From: Erwinia sp. SLM-02
Lineage (GTDB): Bacteria > Pseudomonadota > Gammaproteobacteria > Enterobacterales > Enterobacteriaceae
Length of the DNA stretch: 64,000 nucleotides
Reading direction: 5' to 3'
Assembly (NCBI RefSeq): GCF_037450285.1
Contig: NZ_JAQISN010000003.1
Location: 186,001 to 250,000, forward strand
The translations under genes and the position numbers were made by a program. Below the pieces are notes generated by a model, which was given only the letters and a program-made list of their open reading frames with translations, made no database searches and had not been told where the DNA came from. Below, one piece after another: positions 59,695-64,000 of the stretch (its first letter is position 1; the number at the start of each line of letters is the position of its first letter).

Positions 59695-60708
59695 TTAAAT
59701 CAGGCTTAAAGGGTTCAGTAATACCGCCTCATTCAGGTGATCCGGCGCGAAGTGCGCGTAGCGCATGGTGACTTTAATGTCGGTGTGGCCGAGGATGCGC
59801 TGCAGCACGAGGATATTGCCGCCGCGCATCATAAAATGGCTGGCAAAGGTATGGCGTAACACATGTGAAAGCTGGCCGTCCGGCAGTTCGATTCCCGTCC
59901 GTTTTATCGCGCCCCGAAAGGCGGAGTAGCATGCGGTAAAGACCGGCTTTGCGCTGCGCGTTTTGGGCAGCGCCTCGTAAAGCTCATCCCCGATCGGTAC
60001 GGTGCGGTTTTTCTTACCTTTGGTTTTTATCCAGGTGAGCTTACCGGGAGCGATCTGCTTGCCGGTCAGCGATTCTGCCTCTCCCCAGCGTGCGCCGGTG
60101 GCGAGGCAGATTTTCACGACGGTGGTTAAATCCGACGATCGGCTCTGCTCACACTCGGTCAGCAGCAGCCTGATTTCATCCAGGGTCAGCCAGGCCAGCT
60201 CCGCCTCATCAATCTTAAATTCGCGGACGTTTTCCAGCGGGTTGGGCGCATGCCAGCTGTCCAGCCTGCGCAGCTCGTTATACATCGCCCGAAAATAGGC
60301 CAGTTCCAGATTGACCGTGCGTGGCGTGACGGCTTTAACCCTGTCGGAGCGGGTGATCTTGCCGCTGAGGCGCTGTTCGCGATAGCTGGCAAACAGCCTG
60401 GCGCTGAACTCGGCGGCCAGCGGATTGCCCATGGCCATGCAGGCAAATTCCATCGCCCCTTTGCGCTTGAGGCCGTCGGCCAGCGTGACGCCGTGGGCGT
60501 TATACCAGGCTTCCACCAGGTCGGTTACGCGGCGCTTATCCACCTTCTCCCCCAGCCAGGGCTTATCCTGCAACTGTTCGCTGGTGTAGCGTTCGAAGGC
60601 CAGCGCTTCCCCTTTGGTGGCAAACTGACGGCGGATGCGCCGGCCGTCGCGCCCGTTGGGGAACAGCTGGGCCTGCCATCTGCCGTTATCGAGTTTCCTT
60701 ACCGCCAT
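59695..60708 (-). CDS. Phage tyrosine integrase, P2 type
   Basis: 337-aa site-specific recombinase. N-terminal arm-type domain, SAM-like core-binding domain (about 60-150), catalytic Arg (ATGARWGEAESLTG), LSHVLRHTFASHFMMRGGNI with the H-x-x-R box, and the tyrosine in TMRYAHFAPDHL. It is transcribed towards the host side, as int is at the left end of P2-like prophages; attL should lie just left of it. No tRNA gene is seen there. Confidence 0.9.
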   Translation of the reverse strand: MAVRKLDNGRWQAQLFPNGRDGRRIRRQFATKGEALAFERYTSEQLQDKPWLGEKVDKRRVTDLVEAWYNAHGVTLADGLKRKGAMEFACMAMGNPLAAEFSARLFASYREQRLSGKITRSDRVKAVTPRTVNLELAYFRAMYNELRRLDSWHAPNPLENVREFKIDEAELAWLTLDEIRLLLTECEQSRSSDLTTVVKICLATGARWGEAESLTGKQIAPGKLTWIKTKGKKNRTVPIGDELYEALPKTRSAKPVFTACYSAFRGAIKRTGIELPDGQLSHVLRHTFASHFMMRGGNILVLQRILGHTDIKVTMRYAHFAPDHLNEAVLLNPLSLI

Positions 60709-60717
60709 AATCGGACT

Positions 60718-61332
60718 TTACTCCATAAATTCCGTGCTGCTGATGACCTTGCCGGCGACATGAATATCCGAGGTATTGCATTCAAATGAGGCCGGGCCAT
60801 TTTCTACCCGCAGGCGGCCGCCCGGCAGGCGATAAACCTGTCTGATGCTGGCGAGGCCGTCAATTTCAATCAGCCAGACCCCATCGTTGATCGCGCTGTT
60901 GAACGTGTCCACCAGGTAAATCGTCTTTTCGAACTTTACCAGGAACGGCGATGCGATATCTGCAGGCATCAGACGCGAATCATAGCGCATCTTCTCCGTC
61001 GGTCCATAAACCCCATTTGAGATTTCTTTGTATTGCAATGTTAATCCACGGTCGCTGTTCTGAGATGTTTGCGGCTCTCCCTCCCCGGTGGCCAGCCAGA
61101 GCAGAGAGGCTCCGGTATCCAGATGGCAGGCCAGCAGCCAGTCGTGGGGAAACGTGTCACGCATCCAGCGGTTTGCCATGGTACTTTGCGAAACGCCAAG
61201 GCGGTCGCACAGCGCCTGTCGGGTGCTAAAACCATAGGCCTGCAGGATGCGATTGATGGCCTCTTTTCCCCCGCTTTGAGAAGGAAAATTAAATTCAGAA
61301 ATTCCATTTGGGTTCTTTTTGTCGTTTGACAT
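60718..61332 (-). CDS. Phage repressor CI
   Basis: 204-aa repressor: N-terminal CI-type HTH (KEAINRILQAYGFSTRQALCDRLGVSQSTMANRWMRDTFPHDWLLAC, about 20-68) and a C-terminal S24-like domain (LMPADIASPFLVKFEKTIYLVDT...DGVWLIEIDGLASIRQVYRLPGG). It resembles the repressor of phage 186 and Fels-2. The operator region is the 100 bases up to the divergent Cox/Apl gene. Two ATGs are possible, at 61338 and 61332. Confidence 0.82.
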   Translation of the reverse strand: MSNDKKNPNGISEFNFPSQSGGKEAINRILQAYGFSTRQALCDRLGVSQSTMANRWMRDTFPHDWLLACHLDTGASLLWLATGEGEPQTSQNSDRGLTLQYKEISNGVYGPTEKMRYDSRLMPADIASPFLVKFEKTIYLVDTFNSAINDGVWLIEIDGLASIRQVYRLPGGRLRVENGPASFECNTSDIHVAGKVISSTEFME

Positions 61333-61432
61333 ATCCAAATTGTGATCCTATTATCGCGAGTGTGGTGACTGCTTTCGGGCTTTATACATCCGAATAGTGA
61401 TTTTTTGAACACAAACTGAGGAATCATGCATC

Positions 61433-61672
61433 ATGAAAAGCCATTTTTCAATGCGCCCCAGCATCAATCTTGTGGTCTCTGAACCTTTTATCACCCTTGA
61501 TGAATTTTGCCGGCGTACCGGCTACAAGCCCAGCTACGCCCGCCAGATGATCCGCGAGAACCGCCTGCCAATCCGCAAGAAGATCGGCGTCAACAGTCTG
61601 GTCGAGGTCAATATGTTTGCCCTGACCCTGGAAGCCGCCCAGGGCTGCGAAGCCACTCTGCAGGGCCAGTAG
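61433..61672 (+). CDS. Phage Cox/Apl-type excisionase-regulator
   Basis: 79-aa HTH protein (FITLDEFCRRTGYKPSYARQMIRENRLPIRKKIGVNSLVEVNMFAL, about 20-65) in the position of 186 Apl or P2 Cox: divergent from the repressor. These proteins repress the lysogenic promoter and help excision. Confidence 0.75.
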   Translation: MKSHFSMRPSINLVVSEPFITLDEFCRRTGYKPSYARQMIRENRLPIRKKIGVNSLVEVNMFALTLEAAQGCEATLQGQ

Positions 61673-61770
61673 TTTCGCCCGTGCAGCCGGTTATTACTGA
61701 CCCTCCGCTGTTTGAATCCGAGAAAGGCGGGCCGGATCGGGATGGGTGTTGATTACAGACGGGGAATGTC

Positions 61771-62112
61771 ATGGCAATTGAACAGACGGCGGCAAGGGTT
61801 CCGCTCAGCCCTGCTAAGCGGCTGGACGGGCTGAACCATATTGCCGAAGTCAGAGCGCAGGTGTTCGGCAGAGATATCGAGCCGGAGCTGGAACGATTTA
61901 TCAGCCAGATGCGCGATGCCCACAGCGAACACCGCCAGCGCAATATGCGCGTGCTGGCGGCTCTGTTTTATATGGCCAGGCTTCCCGCGGAGCGACACGG
62001 CGCCAGCGTCAGCGATCTCACTGTTGATGAGAAACGCGCACTGATTATCGCCATGAACCACTTTCGGGCTGCCGTGAGCCTGTTTCCTAAACGGCTGGCG
62101 ATGCCGGTTTAG
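61771..62112 (+). CDS. DUF5347 phage protein
   Basis: 113-aa protein with RLDGLNHIAEVRAQVFGRDIEPELERFISQMRD and MNHFRAAVSLFPKRL, as in the small early-region proteins of P2-like phages. The function is unknown. It lies between the Cox/Apl gene and the replication gene. Confidence 0.7.
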   Translation: MAIEQTAARVPLSPAKRLDGLNHIAEVRAQVFGRDIEPELERFISQMRDAHSEHRQRNMRVLAALFYMARLPAERHGASVSDLTVDEKRALIIAMNHFRAAVSLFPKRLAMPV

Positions 62113-62147
62113 TCCTGCCCATACCAGGCCGTAACCCCGAGTGGAGC

Positions 62148-64000
62148 ATGAGCATGCTTAACGATATGTCCGAGAATCAGGCAGGTTATGCCTTTGCCTG
62201 GAATACGCCCAAAAGCGCGATTAACCCTTACCTCGATCCGCCCGATCCCGTACAGAAATCCGCGCTACGCGAGGTAATCGCGCTTTACGCGGCGGATAAC
62301 CGACGGCATCAGAAGCCGGGCGAATCACTGCGTAATGCGGTCTGGGATCGTTACTTCTTTAATGCGGATCGGGATCCTGTTCTGCGGGAAATTGCGCAGG
62401 ACAAACTGACCGGCCAGGCTCGGATGGCGCGGGAGCGGCAGCGTTTTAATCCCGAACAGACCGTAATGGATGATATTCATGCCCAGCCCGCGTGGATTGC
62501 CCGGCCGCTTCTGCAGCGTATTGCCTTTCTGAAAAACCTGTCACGGCCCGGCCCCTGCCAGCGCTATTTATGTGCGACGGTCCGCCCCTGTCTGGATCGC
62601 CTGACGCGGGTGCGTGACGATCAAACAGGCCCGTCAATCCGTCAGATGGCCGGACATCCCGGGCTGGAAGGGCTGCTGGTGTTAAGCGATATGAATCAAA
62701 ACCAGGTGAAACGGCTCTCCGCACTGGTCGCTGCACATATGGCAGGGCGGCTGGAATCGGCCTGTAGCCTGCTGCCGCTCGATAATGACGTGCAGCCCGA
62801 GGCGATTCGCCGCGTCTGGGAGCAGCTGGCGGCGGAGGTGATGCGGCTTGAGGTGATTCCACCCGCTTTCGAACAGCTCAAACGTAAACGGCATCGCCGC
62901 CGTCCGGTATCTTACGATCGGATCCCTGGCTCCCTGGCCCGGATGATTTGCACGACATGGTGGTATCGCCGCCTGTGGCAGCGGCGCTGCGAATGGCGTG
63001 AGGAACAGCTGCGCGCGGTGTGTCTGGTTAGCAGGAAAACATCGCCCTATATCAGCCGTGAAATGGCGCTGTATAAACGCGAGCAGCGTAGAAAATCGCT
63101 GGAGTTCTTTCGGGCGCATGAGCTGATTAATGAGCACGGCGACAGGCTGGAGATGGAGGCCGTGGTCAGGGCCAGCACCAGTCATCCGGTACGTCGACGT
63201 AATGAAATGATGGCCTGTCTGAAAGGGCTCGAGTTAATCGCTGAAATGCGTGGTGACCGTGCGATTTTCTACACGCTGACCTGTCCTTCGCGTTTCCATG
63301 CCACGCTGAGCCATGGCCAGCCTAATCCAATGTGGGCCGGTACCACCGTACGGCAAAGCAGCGAATATCTGGTGGGCGTTTTTGCGGCTTTCCGTAAAGC
63401 GATGCACAAGGCCGGGCTGCGCTGGTACGGCATTCGCGTGGCGGAGCCGCACCACGACGGGACGGTTCACTGGCACCTGCTGTGCTTTATGCCGCCCGGG
63501 GACTGTTCCGCTATCACCGCGTTATTACGCCGGTTTGCGATCAAAGAGGATCGTCAGGAGCTGGGTAAGGTTACTGAGCCACGCTTTAAAGCCAACGCGA
63601 TCGACTCCCGCAAAGGGACGCCCACCGGCTATATCGCCAAATACATCAGCAAAAATATTGACGGACGCGGGCTGGGTAAACACATCAGCAAAGAAACCGG
63701 CACATCGCTGCGCGATAGCGCCGAACACGTCACGTCCTGGGCTTCTTTACATCGGATCCAGCAGTTCCGGTTTTTTGGTATTCCGGGCCGGCAGGCCTGG
63801 CGTGAGCTACGCCTGCTGGCAGGGCAGGTCAACAGGCAGCACAACGGACGAAAAGCAGGTGCACCGGTACTGGCTGACAGGCGCCTGGATGCCGTGCTTG
63901 CCGCCGCTGATGCGGGCTGTTTCGCCACCTATATCAGCAGGCAGGGAGGGGTGCTGGTGCCGCGTCGGCAGTATCTGGTGCGCACCGCCTATGAGTTAAG
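62148..64000 (+). CDS. Phage replication initiator, P2 gpA type (3' end outside window)
   Basis: Rolling-circle HUH endonuclease, open for 617 codons to the window edge. HUH motif AEPHHDGTVHWHLLCF and the catalytic double tyrosine YIAKYISKN are intact. I translated the frame through from ATG 62148 (GTGGAG just upstream) without stops. It nicks the phage origin to start replication. A second ATG at 62154 is possible. Confidence 0.88.
   Translation, partial: MSMLNDMSENQAGYAFAWNTPKSAINPYLDPPDPVQKSALREVIALYAADNRRHQKPGESLRNAVWDRYFFNADRDPVLREIAQDKLTGQARMARERQRFNPEQTVMDDIHAQPAWIARPLLQRIAFLKNLSRPGPCQRYLCATVRPCLDRLTRVRDDQTGPSIRQMAGHPGLEGLLVLSDMNQNQVKRLSALVAAHMAGRLESACSLLPLDNDVQPEAIRRVWEQLAAEVMRLEVIPPAFEQLKRKRHRRRPVSYDRIPGSLARMICTTWWYRRLWQRRCEWREEQLRAVCLVSRKTSPYISREMALYKREQRRKSLEFFRAHELINEHGDRLEMEAVVRASTSHPVRRRNEMMACLKGLELIAEMRGDRAIFYTLTCPSRFHATLSHGQPNPMWAGTTVRQSSEYLVGVFAAFRKAMHKAGLRWYGIRVAEPHHDGTVHWHLLCFMPPGDCSAITALLRRFAIKEDRQELGKVTEPRFKANAIDSRKGTPTGYIAKYISKNIDGRGLGKHISKETGTSLRDSAEHVTSWASLHRIQQFRFFGIPGRQAWRELRLLAGQVNRQHNGRKAGAPVLADRRLDAVLAAADAGCFATYISRQGGVLVPRRQYLVRTAYEL

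Noticed and set aside
63313..63999. 228-codon plus-strand frame near the right edge
   Set aside because: It is out of frame within the replication-initiator gene, whose HUH and double-tyrosine motifs lie in the other frame.

Overview
The window is G+C-rich enterobacterial chromosome, most probably from Erwiniaceae (Erwinia/Pantoea group). It carries a crtE-idi-crtY-crtI-crtB / crtZ carotenoid cluster, an ampR-ampC pair, an FcuA-type ferrichrome receptor, complete mannose-family PTS operons for D-glucosaminate (dga) and L-sorbose (sor), and the left end of a P2-like prophage. No rRNA or tRNA gene was recognised.

Layout. 1-1.4 kb: end of a polar amino-acid ABC transporter. 1.5-3.6 kb: divergent ampR/ampC, with ampR broken by a one-base deletion. 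3.6-10.4 kb: dgaR-dgaABCDE on the minus strand with a sigma-54 promoter; dgaF survives only as a stub. 11-13 kb: Fur-controlled CirA-like receptor. 14-20.7 kb: ytfJ and the carotenoid genes, without crtX. 21.8-25.4 kb: GntR regulator diverging from a binding protein, a FrlB-like deglycase and a FrlD-like kinase. 26.2-31.9 kb: complete sorCDFBAME. 32.2-34 kb: hipBA behind four regularly spaced operator copies. 34.7-35.7 kb: LOG and NUDIX genes. 35.9-41.5 kb: inositol-like catabolic cluster (MFS porter, Gfo/Idh dehydrogenase, lone EIIA, TIM-barrel isomerase) with a divergent AraC regulator. 41.7-44.7 kb: A+T-rich island set in the wreck of a two-partner-secretion locus, with a CapW/BrxR-like WYL regulator facing a string of tiny genes. 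44.7-50.3 kb: ABC transporter, M20 amidohydrolase, DUF1989 protein and XRE-cupin regulator. 50.7-55.9 kb: fhuD-fhuB-fcuA without fhuC. 56-58 kb: outer-membrane barrel diverging from a secreted Ntn hydrolase. 58.5 kb to the end: two unknown genes and the integrase, repressor, Cox/Apl, DUF5347 and replication initiator of a P2-like prophage.

The strongest unexplained structure is a family of about 190-bp intergenic elements (copies near 10.5, 10.8, 13.2, 13.6, 20.9, 21.5, 25.8, 26.0 and 58.1 kb). They share a conserved core and architecture: a long outer stem plus internal hairpins. The stem sequences differ between copies by matched changes on both arms, while the loops stay fixed. That is a covariation pattern expected of a folded RNA or a cruciform-forming mobile repeat. 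Tandem 96/97-bp partial units lie beside two copies. The second candidate for a new system is the CapW-type regulator with its small-gene operon at 42.0-44.05 kb.
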